From an uncultured Eubacteriales bacterium (GTDB taxonomy: Bacteria; Bacillota; Clostridia; Oscillospirales; Acutalibacteraceae), in NCBI GenBank assembly GCA_934477125.1, contig CAKSOL010000007.1, positions 1 to 64,000 on the forward strand: a stretch of DNA of 64,000 bases, read 5' to 3'. The notes beneath the pieces are model-generated. The model was not told the DNA's origin, did no database searches, and saw only the letters and a list, made by a program, of their open reading frames with translations. The translations under genes and the position numbers were made by a program. Positions 45,260-53,711 of the stretch are shown here, piece after piece (position 1 is the stretch's first letter; every line of letters starts with the position of its first letter).

Positions 45260-46556
45260 GAATCCGTTGACTGTTTTACGCCGGAGGCTGATTTCTCTTT
45301 TCTTGGCGCTGCTAACGGTTTTTGCGGCAGGAGGTTTAAATTCTTTGGCTGCAACGGGCGAGGCGGAGCTGTCGGCGTTCGTTACCGAATTGGATAACGG
45401 GAACTACCGTATAGATGTTAAGCTCACTATGCAAAAGAATACCCGGTTTAATTCATTGCAGGCATTTCTCAATTATAACGCCGACGCATTTACGACTGTA
45501 TCATACGAAAACACAAGCGGTCTTAATAATTCGCTTCTTAACGATAAGGTCGGCAGACTCGCCATTGTCTGGAACGGCTCTGAGGAAAACGCCTGCGACA
45601 GCGCCGAGCTTAATCTTTTCAGCGCGGTGTTCTCGGTTAAATCCGGTACCTCCTCCGGAAAATACGATTTTACATTAACAAATGCAGAATTGCTTTACGG
45701 GCTTGAGGATGAAATAGATGTTACCGTGAATAACGCTTCGGTTACGGTTGCCGAAAATCTTTCCTACATAACCGGTACGGCTGTATTGACTGCCGACGGC
45801 AATTATAAAATCGAGGTTTCGTTAAAGCTGCCGCCGAGTACATCAACCTCCGGAATTCAGGTGGCGCTGTCTTACGATTCGGACGCGTTTTCCTATGTTT
45901 CGTATGAAAGCGGCGAGTTCGGGAGAAACGCCCTTATACATCATAACGAAAATAAAAAACAGGTGTATTTCCTTTATGATACAACATCGCCCTATTCCTC
46001 AAACAACAGCATTTTACTGTTCTCGGCAATCTTTTCCGTAAAGGATACGGCGGTTGCGGGAAATTACGGCTTTGATGTTATCTGCGAGGATCTGCTGGGC
46101 AATACCGAGGCTTCCTCATTGCCGTTCAAAACCGTTTCGCCGTCGGTTAAGCTTGTTGTGAAAAAAATCTCCTCCGATGTTTACCCCATTAAAAACGGTT
46201 ATCTCGGCGGAATTGAGAGCGGCACGCTTGCCGAAACAGTTATAAGCAATGTACACGATTTCGAAAATATAACGATTAAAAATAACGGAATTTTGGTTGA
46301 CGGCGTGCTTGAGGTTAAATCAAATATGGATATTATCCTTACGGTTGACGGGGCGGTAGCCGACACGCTGAAAATCGCGATTAACGGAGATGTCAACGGG
46401 GACGGCGATATCGATATCCGGGATTTGGTAAGACTCAAAAAGTCTCTCGCAGAGATTGAATGTGAAATAATAGATGTTGCAGCGGATCTGAACCGAAACG
46501 ATAAGAGCGATGCCGGCGATTTGGCTGAGCTGCGCAGACTGCTCTTATCTGAGTAA
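45231..46556 (+). CDS. Adaptor scaffoldin-like protein: two cohesin-like domains and a dockerin
   Basis: 441 residues; signal peptide about 1-41 with a long basic start, ATG after AAAGGATG. Residues about 45-180 and 185-325 are two cohesin-like beta-sandwiches (SLQAFLNYNADAFTTVSYE ... ELNLFSAVFSVKSG and GIQVALSYDSDAFSYVSYE ... ILLFSAIFSVKD). A small beta-module at about 330-385 (YPIKNGYLGGIESGT) precedes a dockerin (386-441). The first calcium loop is canonical (DVNGDGDIDIRD); the second is degenerate (DLNRNDKSDAGD, asparagine at position 5). The arrangement is that of an adaptor scaffoldin. A non-cellulosomal dockerin-like protein remains possible. Confidence 0.72.
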   Translation: MNTALLSISKNPLTVLRRRLISLFLALLTVFAAGGLNSLAATGEAELSAFVTELDNGNYRIDVKLTMQKNTRFNSLQAFLNYNADAFTTVSYENTSGLNNSLLNDKVGRLAIVWNGSEENACDSAELNLFSAVFSVKSGTSSGKYDFTLTNAELLYGLEDEIDVTVNNASVTVAENLSYITGTAVLTADGNYKIEVSLKLPPSTSTSGIQVALSYDSDAFSYVSYESGEFGRNALIHHNENKKQVYFLYDTTSPYSSNNSILLFSAIFSVKDTAVAGNYGFDVICEDLLGNTEASSLPFKTVSPSVKLVVKKISSDVYPIKNGYLGGIESGTLAETVISNVHDFENITIKNNGILVDGVLEVKSNMDIILTVDGAVADTLKIAINGDVNGDGDIDIRDLVRLKKSLAEIECEIIDVAADLNRNDKSDAGDLAELRRLLLSE

Positions 46557-46580
46557 GCAACGGAAAAGAGGGTGATATAG

Positions 46581-46937
46581 TTGAAAAAAATCTTAAAGAA
46601 TAAGCTGTTTCTTTTGGTTTCGGTTTTAGCAATATGCTTTTCCGGGATATTCGGAGCTGTTGCAGTAAGCGCGGAGCCGGAGTCGTCCGAGCCGCAGAGC
46701 ACCGTTTCCCAAACTGCGGAAGATGCCCAAAGCGACGCGCAAGAACAGACAGATGAAGAAAAAACGGAAACAAAGCCGGAAACGGAAGCTCTTAATACCT
46801 ATGAGGATAACTCGCTTAATAAAATGGACTCCGCCGAAAGGGTGCTTATTATTCTCTTATCTGTGCTTATTGCAGCAGAGCTGGCAGGCATCGGAGTTTT
46901 GATTGTTCTGATTTTGAAAAAAAGCGGCAACAGGTGA
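46581..46937 (+). CDS. Small membrane-anchored surface protein
   Basis: 118 residues, TTG start after GAGGGTGAT. Signal peptide (1-31), an acidic/glutamine-rich flexible stalk of about 45 residues (EDAQSDAQEQTDEEKTETKP), one membrane helix (about 87-112) and a basic end KKSGNR. No folded domain remains, so it may act as a spacer or partner in the membrane complex of this operon. No family recognised. Confidence 0.65.
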   Translation: MKKILKNKLFLLVSVLAICFSGIFGAVAVSAEPESSEPQSTVSQTAEDAQSDAQEQTDEEKTETKPETEALNTYEDNSLNKMDSAERVLIILLSVLIAAELAGIGVLIVLILKKSGNR

Positions 46938-46963
46938 ATTTACAGAGAACAGGAGCAAAGAAT

Positions 46964-48457
46964 ATGAACAATTTTAAAAAAATCATCGCAAAATCCGCTG
47001 CTTTGGTATCGGCGGTAATGCTGTTGACATCGGCTTTTTCTCTGAATGCGTTTGCGGCAGAGGAGAAAATGAGCGGAAAGGGTACTAAATCCAACCCGTA
47101 TATCGTTACTACCGCGGCACAGTTTGATTCGATTCGCAACAATTTGAAGGCTCATTATAAGCTCGGAAATACTATTGATCTCGGCAGCTATTCAAATTGG
47201 AAACCGATAGGCAATCTGAAAACGCCGTTCAGCGGAACGCTGACCTCGCCTACAAATTCCGACGGTACTCCGAAGTATGTGTTAAAAAATCTTAAGATGT
47301 ATTTTGACGGTAAAGGTTGTCAGAAGGGCGATTACAGCGGCTATAAGTCGGATCACAGTTCAGGTTGGGAAATAGCTCTTTTCGGGGCAACCGATGGCGC
47401 GACGTTTACGAATATCGTTGTTCTCGACGCAAATGTTGAAAGCAAAGCATTCGGTAATGTTGATATGAACGCGGATTACAGTATAAATCCGGGGATGCAC
47501 GAAATGGCGACGGCTGTACTTATAGGTATTGCTCAAAATACAACCATAACAGGCTGCGGAGCGTCAGGAAATGTTACTTCTGCATCCAATTATATCGGCG
47601 GGCTTATCGGTCTGCTGAAAAGCAGTAAGATTAAAAATTCGTATAGCTATGTATATGTTTATTCCGGAGGTTGCTGGGGAGCCGGGGGTTTTGCCGGTGC
47701 GGCAAAGGGTACAACAGTTGATTCCTGCTTTTTCAGCGGTACCTTCAGAAGCGGATATACTCATCAAGGTGCGTTTATAGGTGACCCGTTCGGTGTTAAT
47801 AAGGAGGAAAGCAAGATTACAAACTGTTATGCCGAGGGATTGCTGAAATCAGATAATGACGGTTGTTTTATAGGTGTTAAGGAACATTCCGATACTGTTC
47901 CGGCGACAAATGTCGATGTCTGCTCAAAGACCTATACCCGAGTTAAAATGGAGGGTAGGGAGCGCGCTATGACAAATAGGAACGCTAAAAACGATAACTA
48001 TGTATCTGATGAAATCGGTATTTTGGAGCAGGGCTTTGCCGTAAGAACTCAGGCTGAGCTTAATCAGATTTTCGGAGCTTGGGATGCATGGGTCGTTGCC
48101 GACGGCACCTATCCTCAGTTGAAGGGCGTACATCCCGTAAACGATGCTTCAAAATATCCGGTAAATGCTGCCGGTACGGTAAACGGAAATACCTCCGGCA
48201 CAAATAACGGCGGAAATAAAACCACCTCCGGCGGAACAACGGTAAGCGATAATACCGAGAATGGCGGTGAAGCTGACGGAACAGCCGAGGGCGGAGAAAT
48301 ATCAAATAATGTCGCCATCAAAGTAGATGTTAAAAACAATACCGTAAAATTGAACGGCACAGAAAAAACAATGTGCGTTGTACTCTGCGTTTTGCTCGGA
48401 TTAACTGTGGCTGCGAGTGTGACAACCGTCATTATCGCAACGGTTAGAAAAAAGTAA
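46964..48457 (+). CDS. Membrane-anchored GLUG/beta-helix-like surface protein
   Basis: Start ATG 46964 (MNNFKKIIAKS) after AGGAG; 497 residues. Signal peptide (1-32), then KGTKSNPYIVTTAAQFDSIR, the usual opening of GLUG/beta-helix surface proteins. Rungs with glycine-rich turns (TITGCGASGNVTSASNYIGGLIG; SYSYVYVYSGGCWGAGGFAG) follow. A G/T/N-rich stalk (about 415-455) leads to one membrane helix (470-492) and tail RKK. Likely a ligand-binding or adhesin-like part of the same surface assembly; no catalytic motif seen. Confidence 0.72.
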   Translation: MNNFKKIIAKSAALVSAVMLLTSAFSLNAFAAEEKMSGKGTKSNPYIVTTAAQFDSIRNNLKAHYKLGNTIDLGSYSNWKPIGNLKTPFSGTLTSPTNSDGTPKYVLKNLKMYFDGKGCQKGDYSGYKSDHSSGWEIALFGATDGATFTNIVVLDANVESKAFGNVDMNADYSINPGMHEMATAVLIGIAQNTTITGCGASGNVTSASNYIGGLIGLLKSSKIKNSYSYVYVYSGGCWGAGGFAGAAKGTTVDSCFFSGTFRSGYTHQGAFIGDPFGVNKEESKITNCYAEGLLKSDNDGCFIGVKEHSDTVPATNVDVCSKTYTRVKMEGRERAMTNRNAKNDNYVSDEIGILEQGFAVRTQAELNQIFGAWDAWVVADGTYPQLKGVHPVNDASKYPVNAAGTVNGNTSGTNNGGNKTTSGGTTVSDNTENGGEADGTAEGGEISNNVAIKVDVKNNTVKLNGTEKTMCVVLCVLLGLTVAASVTTVIIATVRKK

Positions 48458-48494
48458 TTGCGTAATGACCGTTGACGAAGTGATGGTGATATAA

Positions 48495-49427
48495 ATGAAA
48501 AAATTGAAAAAAGATAAATACTATGCAAGAAAAAATGTTATTTATCTGTTGTTTATGCTTCCGGCGTTTGTGTGCCTAATTCTGTTTTGGGCTGTGCCGC
48601 TTTACGGAAATATTCTCGCCTTTAAGGATTATTCATATATAAAGGGAATCTGGGGAAGCAAATGGGTTGGCTTTGATAATTTCAAACAGCTTATGCAGTA
48701 TGATAAGTTTTGGGCTATTGCAAGAAATACCATACTCTATCATATTGCAGAGGTCGTTTTGGTAAACCTGTTCGGCGGAGCTGTATTTGCGCTTATTCTT
48801 TACGAAGTACATAACAGGCATTTAAATAAGATATATCAGACCTCTATGCTGCTGCCGAATTTCCTGTCTATGACGGTTGTGGCGTATGTTGTTTATCTGA
48901 TTTTAAACCCTACTGATGTTGGTGTGCTAACAAATATTCTCAAATCTATGGGAATTGAGAATGTAGATGTTTATTCTATGCCTGTTTTGTGGCCGTTTAT
49001 CCTGCTTTTCGTACATGGCTGGAAGCTGGTCGGAATGGCGGCGCTTTATCTGTATGCGGCGTTGCTCGCGGTGGATACAGAGCTTTTTGAAGCAGCTGCT
49101 TTGGACGGTGCCGGAAGATTGAAGCAGATATGGTATATTTCGGTGCCGGCGATGTTACCGATGATGTGTATGACAATGATAACTCAGCTCGGAAATATTT
49201 TAGCGTCCTCTTTTGATTTGCATTATCAGGTAACAAAGCAGATGGGCGGCGGAGTTCTTTCACCAACCACAAATGTTTTATCAATATATTCGCTGCAAAT
49301 GCTGCAGGATGGCAATATGGGACTTACAACGGCACTAGGTATGGCCACCTCGGCGGTTACTATCATCTTGACAATTATCGTGAACAGAGTTGTTAAGAAA
49401 CTCAGTCCGGAAAACGCGATATTTTAG
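48495..49427 (+). CDS. CUT1 sugar ABC permease, LplB type
   Basis: 310 residues, start after GGTGAT. Opens with KYYARKNVIYLLFMLPAFV and carries PLYGNILAFKDYSY, typical of LplB/YteP permeases, with EAA loop EAAALDGA. Six membrane segments. First transporter gene of the scaffold operon, followed 12 bp later by its partner. Confidence 0.92.
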   Translation: MKKLKKDKYYARKNVIYLLFMLPAFVCLILFWAVPLYGNILAFKDYSYIKGIWGSKWVGFDNFKQLMQYDKFWAIARNTILYHIAEVVLVNLFGGAVFALILYEVHNRHLNKIYQTSMLLPNFLSMTVVAYVVYLILNPTDVGVLTNILKSMGIENVDVYSMPVLWPFILLFVHGWKLVGMAALYLYAALLAVDTELFEAAALDGAGRLKQIWYISVPAMLPMMCMTMITQLGNILASSFDLHYQVTKQMGGGVLSPTTNVLSIYSLQMLQDGNMGLTTALGMATSAVTIILTIIVNRVVKKLSPENAIF

Positions 49428-49439
49428 GGAGACGGATAT

Positions 49440-50318
49440 ATGAAAAAGAATAAAATTAACGGATATTCCGTTTTCTCAAATGTTTTTCTGACAATCGCCT
49501 CAATAATTTTTGTTATGCCGGTCATAATGGTTGTTATTATGTCTGTTTCTTCCGAAAACGATATCGTCAGGGACGGCTTTAAGTTTATACCGAATGAATT
49601 TTCGGTTGAGGCATACCGATATGTTTTAAAGGGTTTTTCAAGTTTCGGCAGGGCAATTTTGGTTACGCTTTTCGGAGCTGTGATAGGACCGTTTTTGAAC
49701 ATATTTGTAAATGTTTTGGTGGCGTATCCTCTGTCTAATGATGATTTCAAGTATAAGGGTATTATCAATAAGCTGTTGATATTTATTATGTTTGTAGGTC
49801 CTGTGGGTGCCGCGAGCTATGTTATCAGCACAAAGTATTACGGGCTTGGAAACAATATACTGATTTATATAATTCCCGGTTGCTCGCCATGGACGATATT
49901 CTTGTTCAGAACCTATTTCAAAAATGTTCCGCGGGCACTTGTCGAGTCTGCTCAGATAGACGGTGCAAGTGAGTTCACAGTTATCGTTAAAATTCTTTTG
50001 CCGCTTTCAAAGGCTATTTTCGCAATTCAGTATTTTCTTGGCTTTATCGGTAAATGGAACGATTATTACACATCTCTGCTTTATATGACCGAATCAGCGT
50101 TTTATAATGTTCAGCATTTTATGATGAACATTTTGGATGACCTTAATTTCCTGGCATCGGCTTATGCGAGGGTAGGAATATCAACCTCAGGCGAGCTGCC
50201 TCTTAATACGATGCAGTATGCGATATGTGTTTTCTCGATTATCCCGGTTATACTGCTGTTCCCATATATGCAGAAGTATTTTTCAAAGGGCATTGCGGTC
50301 GGTTCGGTCAAAGGATAA
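49440..50318 (+). CDS. CUT1 sugar ABC permease, YtcP type
   Basis: 292 residues, start after GGGAGACGG. EAA-like loop ESAQIDGA, six membrane segments and a YtcP-like end (YMQKYFSKGIAVGSVKG). Pairs with the LplB-type gene; the binding protein follows at 50357. LplB/YtcP importers often handle complex-glycan oligosaccharides. Confidence 0.92.
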   Translation: MKKNKINGYSVFSNVFLTIASIIFVMPVIMVVIMSVSSENDIVRDGFKFIPNEFSVEAYRYVLKGFSSFGRAILVTLFGAVIGPFLNIFVNVLVAYPLSNDDFKYKGIINKLLIFIMFVGPVGAASYVISTKYYGLGNNILIYIIPGCSPWTIFLFRTYFKNVPRALVESAQIDGASEFTVIVKILLPLSKAIFAIQYFLGFIGKWNDYYTSLLYMTESAFYNVQHFMMNILDDLNFLASAYARVGISTSGELPLNTMQYAICVFSIIPVILLFPYMQKYFSKGIAVGSVKG

Positions 50319-50356
50319 AATTACAGGCAAAATTAAATTAAGAAAGGATATTTGTT

Positions 50357-51973
50357 ATGAAAAAAATAGTATCGCTTATTTTATCGGCAGCGCTTGTCGG
50401 TACATTGTTTTCGGGTCTTTCCGGCTGCGGAAAGAAAAGCTCCGGAAAGCTTATCTGGCAGATTACCACCGTCGGTCAAACGGATGAGAAATTAGTCTAT
50501 GCCGAATTTAATAAGCGCCTTGAGAAGCTGCTGCCGGGAGTTCAGGTTGAGTTTAAAGAAAATAAGGCTGAAAGATGGTCGCAGCAGCTTTCTGCCGGCG
50601 AGCAGATTGATATTGCCTGGACAGGTTATACTTATAATATGCAGAAGGAAATAGAGAATGACTCCTATCTGCCTCTTAACGATTATATCAGCGAAAAGGA
50701 TACTCCTAACCTTTGGAAGGAATGGAAAGAGGATTATGTCGCCGATTACGATACCGGCAGTATGAGCGGTAAGCTTTATGCAATCCCGAACCAGCAGCCG
50801 CTGATATCGGAAACGCCTTACCTTAAAGTTCCGGAAAGCTGCTTACAGTATTTTGACCTTGCCGGCTGGAGAAAAGCTATGGACTCGTCATCGACAATGA
50901 CCCGCGAAGCGTTTGAGGTGCTGGACAGCTACTTTGCCAAGGTTTGGGCAGCAAACGCTTATGATACCGATACCGTTGCCGCAACAATCGATATAAATTC
51001 CTTGCAGCATTGGGTATTCAGACGCGGGAACGCCGGACTTCGCAAGGATGATGATGATGCAGTATACGATCCATTTGCGGAAAACGGCGAGGTCAAGCTT
51101 ATACATAAATATGAGACCGCTGCTTATGCTCTCGCGGTAGAATATGCCGGGAAATGGTATGAAAAAGGATATATCGCCAAGGATGTTATGATAAACGGCA
51201 GCGGCAGCGGTGCGAGACTTTCGGTTTTATCCGCTCACCAAAACGGAAGCTATTTTAATCTTACTGACGATACTTATCTCTATAAAGAGGTAAAGGACAA
51301 TGACGGATATGTTGAACGGTACGATGTTATGGTAGAGCCTTCGGATCACCGCTGGGGCTATCTTTCATCAACGAAGCTTGGTGACGAGGCAACATATTTA
51401 GTAGTGCCTTCAACAAGTAAATATCCCGAGCAGGCTGTTAAGCTTATTGATTTGCTTCGTTCACCCAAGGGAACCGAGGGCAACGATTTGCTCAATCTTT
51501 TAGTTTACGGTTTTGAAAAGAATTCGCCTGAGGCAAAGGAATACGGTACATATCATTATGAATTGGAGGGCGATCTGGCAAAGGGCGTTGACTATACCCT
51601 GCAGCCTTCCGCCGCCTGCAAATACGGAAAGCCCCATTGGTCTATGGGAAATGTGTTTTTAACATACCGTACTCCCGATATTGCCGAGGGTCAGCAGGAA
51701 TATGCACTGAATTTTGAAAAGAATGTCAAGCCGAATTATAAGAAAACGCCGCTTATCGGCTTTGAGGCAAATAACGATGGTTTGGATACTATCATTGCCA
51801 ATATGAAAGGAAATGAAAATGGCGAGCAGAATCAGCTTTATTGCGGAAAAGCGGGCTTAAAGGCTCCGGAAATGCTAAAAAATGTTATTAAGATTAACCG
51901 TGAGACCGGCGGAGACAAGCTGATTGCCAACCTCCAGAAGCAGGTTGATGATTATATAGCGAAAAATAAATAA
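50357..51973 (+). CDS. Lipoprotein sugar-binding protein of the LplA class
   Basis: 538 residues, start after AAAGGA. Lipobox LSGCGK at the end of a signal peptide, then a large family-1 binding domain (QIDIAWTGYTYNMQKEIEND, YLPLNDYIS, KLYAIPNQQPLI, STSKYPEQAVKLIDLLRS). Size and order fit LplA-class binding proteins that work with LplB/YtcP permeases. Delivers oligosaccharides released by the surface complex. Confidence 0.92.
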   Translation: MKKIVSLILSAALVGTLFSGLSGCGKKSSGKLIWQITTVGQTDEKLVYAEFNKRLEKLLPGVQVEFKENKAERWSQQLSAGEQIDIAWTGYTYNMQKEIENDSYLPLNDYISEKDTPNLWKEWKEDYVADYDTGSMSGKLYAIPNQQPLISETPYLKVPESCLQYFDLAGWRKAMDSSSTMTREAFEVLDSYFAKVWAANAYDTDTVAATIDINSLQHWVFRRGNAGLRKDDDDAVYDPFAENGEVKLIHKYETAAYALAVEYAGKWYEKGYIAKDVMINGSGSGARLSVLSAHQNGSYFNLTDDTYLYKEVKDNDGYVERYDVMVEPSDHRWGYLSSTKLGDEATYLVVPSTSKYPEQAVKLIDLLRSPKGTEGNDLLNLLVYGFEKNSPEAKEYGTYHYELEGDLAKGVDYTLQPSAACKYGKPHWSMGNVFLTYRTPDIAEGQQEYALNFEKNVKPNYKKTPLIGFEANNDGLDTIIANMKGNENGEQNQLYCGKAGLKAPEMLKNVIKINRETGGDKLIANLQKQVDDYIAKNK

Positions 51974-51995
51974 AAGTGAAAGGAGTTGACTCTGC

Positions 51996-53693
51996 TTGCT
52001 GATATTAAAAAAATTCACCGTAATATCTCTTGCGGTAATTTTGGCAATAGGCAGTATGCTGACAGTCGGCGTTTCCGCTGCTCCGGCAAAGCTTGGCTTT
52101 TCTGTAGGCTCAGGGGCAGCGACGCCGGGTGAAGATGTAATCGTAGATGTGAAAATGAATACGCAAAATGGCAGTTTTAATATCTCAGCGGTGAATTTCC
52201 AGCTGAATTACGATAGAAACATACTCGAATTTAAAAGTTCTGCCAATGTGTTTTTTGATGTCGGATACAGTAACTCAAAAACAGGGTATGTGCTTTATAC
52301 AGCTGAGGATACCTACGGTAAGATGACGAAGACCGAGACCCTGCTTTGCAAATTGACATTTACGGTTAAAAGCAATGCGACAAAGGGAGATACGCTGCTA
52401 AAGCTGAAAATCGGCGAATGCTTGGATGATGCGCTTGAGACGATTTCAACAAGTCCAACGGGCAATGCAACTGTAAACGCAAAGATATCTGTCACAGGCG
52501 GTCCTGAAGATGATGTTATCGAGCTTATAAACCAAATCGGAACGGTTGAGTATACGGCAGAAAGCAATCTGAAAATTACTAAGGCACGCAGCGCTTATGC
52601 GGCTCTTACCTATGCTCAAAAGCAGCTTGTTACAAACTATTCCGTTTTGCTTGCTGCCGAAAAAGAATATCAGAGGCTTAAAACCGAAGCTGAAAACGCA
52701 GAGCTTCAGGCTGAAATAAATGCTTTTATGACAGCTCATGCATACGCTCTCTCATTAACCGTTGATACTTGTACAATAGACGATAAGGCAGTTGTGGATG
52801 CAGCAATAGCGGCATATGAAAGTACCGATGAGGCAACAAAGCTTTCTCCTAAGGCAGCCTATGAACTCCATTCGTATTACAATACACTTGGTCTTGTTAA
52901 GAAAAAAATAGCGCTGCTCATAGCCGAAAAGGAAAAAGAGGAGGAGGCTATTGAGGCTGACCGCAAACTTCGCGAGGAAGCAAAGAGCATTGCGGCGGAT
53001 TTCAGAAATGAATATGCCGAATTGCTTGCAACAGATCCTCAGAATGTTCCTGCCGACTATCTATCCTGGTTGGAAAGAGCGTTGACATATATATCGGATC
53101 AGTCGTTGCTTAATCTCTATGTTTCAAGCGAATTGCAAGAGGAAAAGGCGTTGCTTGAGGGACTTCTTGAAATATGCAAAAGAAACGGCGCTGAAGAAAA
53201 CTTAACCGATGCCGAGATTGCCTTTAAAAAGTTTAATAACACTTTTTCATATATTTTAGGCCTTACCGACAGTACTGTTACGGCAGACGACCTGACTGAT
53301 ATTAAAATAGCTGTCGGCGTTTACGAAATGATGACGGATGAGGTTAAGGAAAAGTTGAATGACGCGTATTCTCTGCTTGAAAAGCTGCTGACGAAAGCGG
53401 AGGAGCTTTTCAAGGCAGACGAGGCGGAAAAGGAGGCAGAGGAAAGCAGGTCAGACAACTCAGGCGAAAAATCCTCTATTGAATACATCTATGTCGATTC
53501 AAACGGAGACGGCGTTAAGGAAAGACTGATTATTAAGAAAGCTGCTGTTAATGTATCTCAGGAGATAGTTATGAATAACCGCAGCATTGGAATGGTTTCC
53601 GTTATATTCTTGATAGCATTTGCAGTTATTACAGTTAATTTTGTATTGCTGCTGTGTTACTATAAATACTATTTCAGGCGCAAAAGAAAATAA
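51996..53693 (+). CDS. Membrane-anchored cohesin protein
   Basis: 565 residues, TTG start after AAAGGAG. Signal peptide (about 1-28), then a cohesin-type domain (31-170): TPGEDVIVDVKM, ISAVNFQLNYDRNILEF, LLCKLTFTVKSNATKGDTLLKL. About 320 residues of charged helices follow, opening with the linker AYAALTYAQKQLVTNY, then a short juxtamembrane strand (IEYIYVDSNGDGVKERLII). One membrane helix (about 529-552) ends in tail YYFRRKRK. It would display a single cohesin on a long helical stalk and dock dockerin-bearing partners without a sortase or SLH anchor. Confidence 0.78.
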   Translation: MLILKKFTVISLAVILAIGSMLTVGVSAAPAKLGFSVGSGAATPGEDVIVDVKMNTQNGSFNISAVNFQLNYDRNILEFKSSANVFFDVGYSNSKTGYVLYTAEDTYGKMTKTETLLCKLTFTVKSNATKGDTLLKLKIGECLDDALETISTSPTGNATVNAKISVTGGPEDDVIELINQIGTVEYTAESNLKITKARSAYAALTYAQKQLVTNYSVLLAAEKEYQRLKTEAENAELQAEINAFMTAHAYALSLTVDTCTIDDKAVVDAAIAAYESTDEATKLSPKAAYELHSYYNTLGLVKKKIALLIAEKEKEEEAIEADRKLREEAKSIAADFRNEYAELLATDPQNVPADYLSWLERALTYISDQSLLNLYVSSELQEEKALLEGLLEICKRNGAEENLTDAEIAFKKFNNTFSYILGLTDSTVTADDLTDIKIAVGVYEMMTDEVKEKLNDAYSLLEKLLTKAEELFKADEAEKEAEESRSDNSGEKSSIEYIYVDSNGDGVKERLIIKKAAVNVSQEIVMNNRSIGMVSVIFLIAFAVITVNFVLLLCYYKYYFRRKRK

Positions 53694-53711
53694 ACAAAGG
53701 AGTGAATTTCA

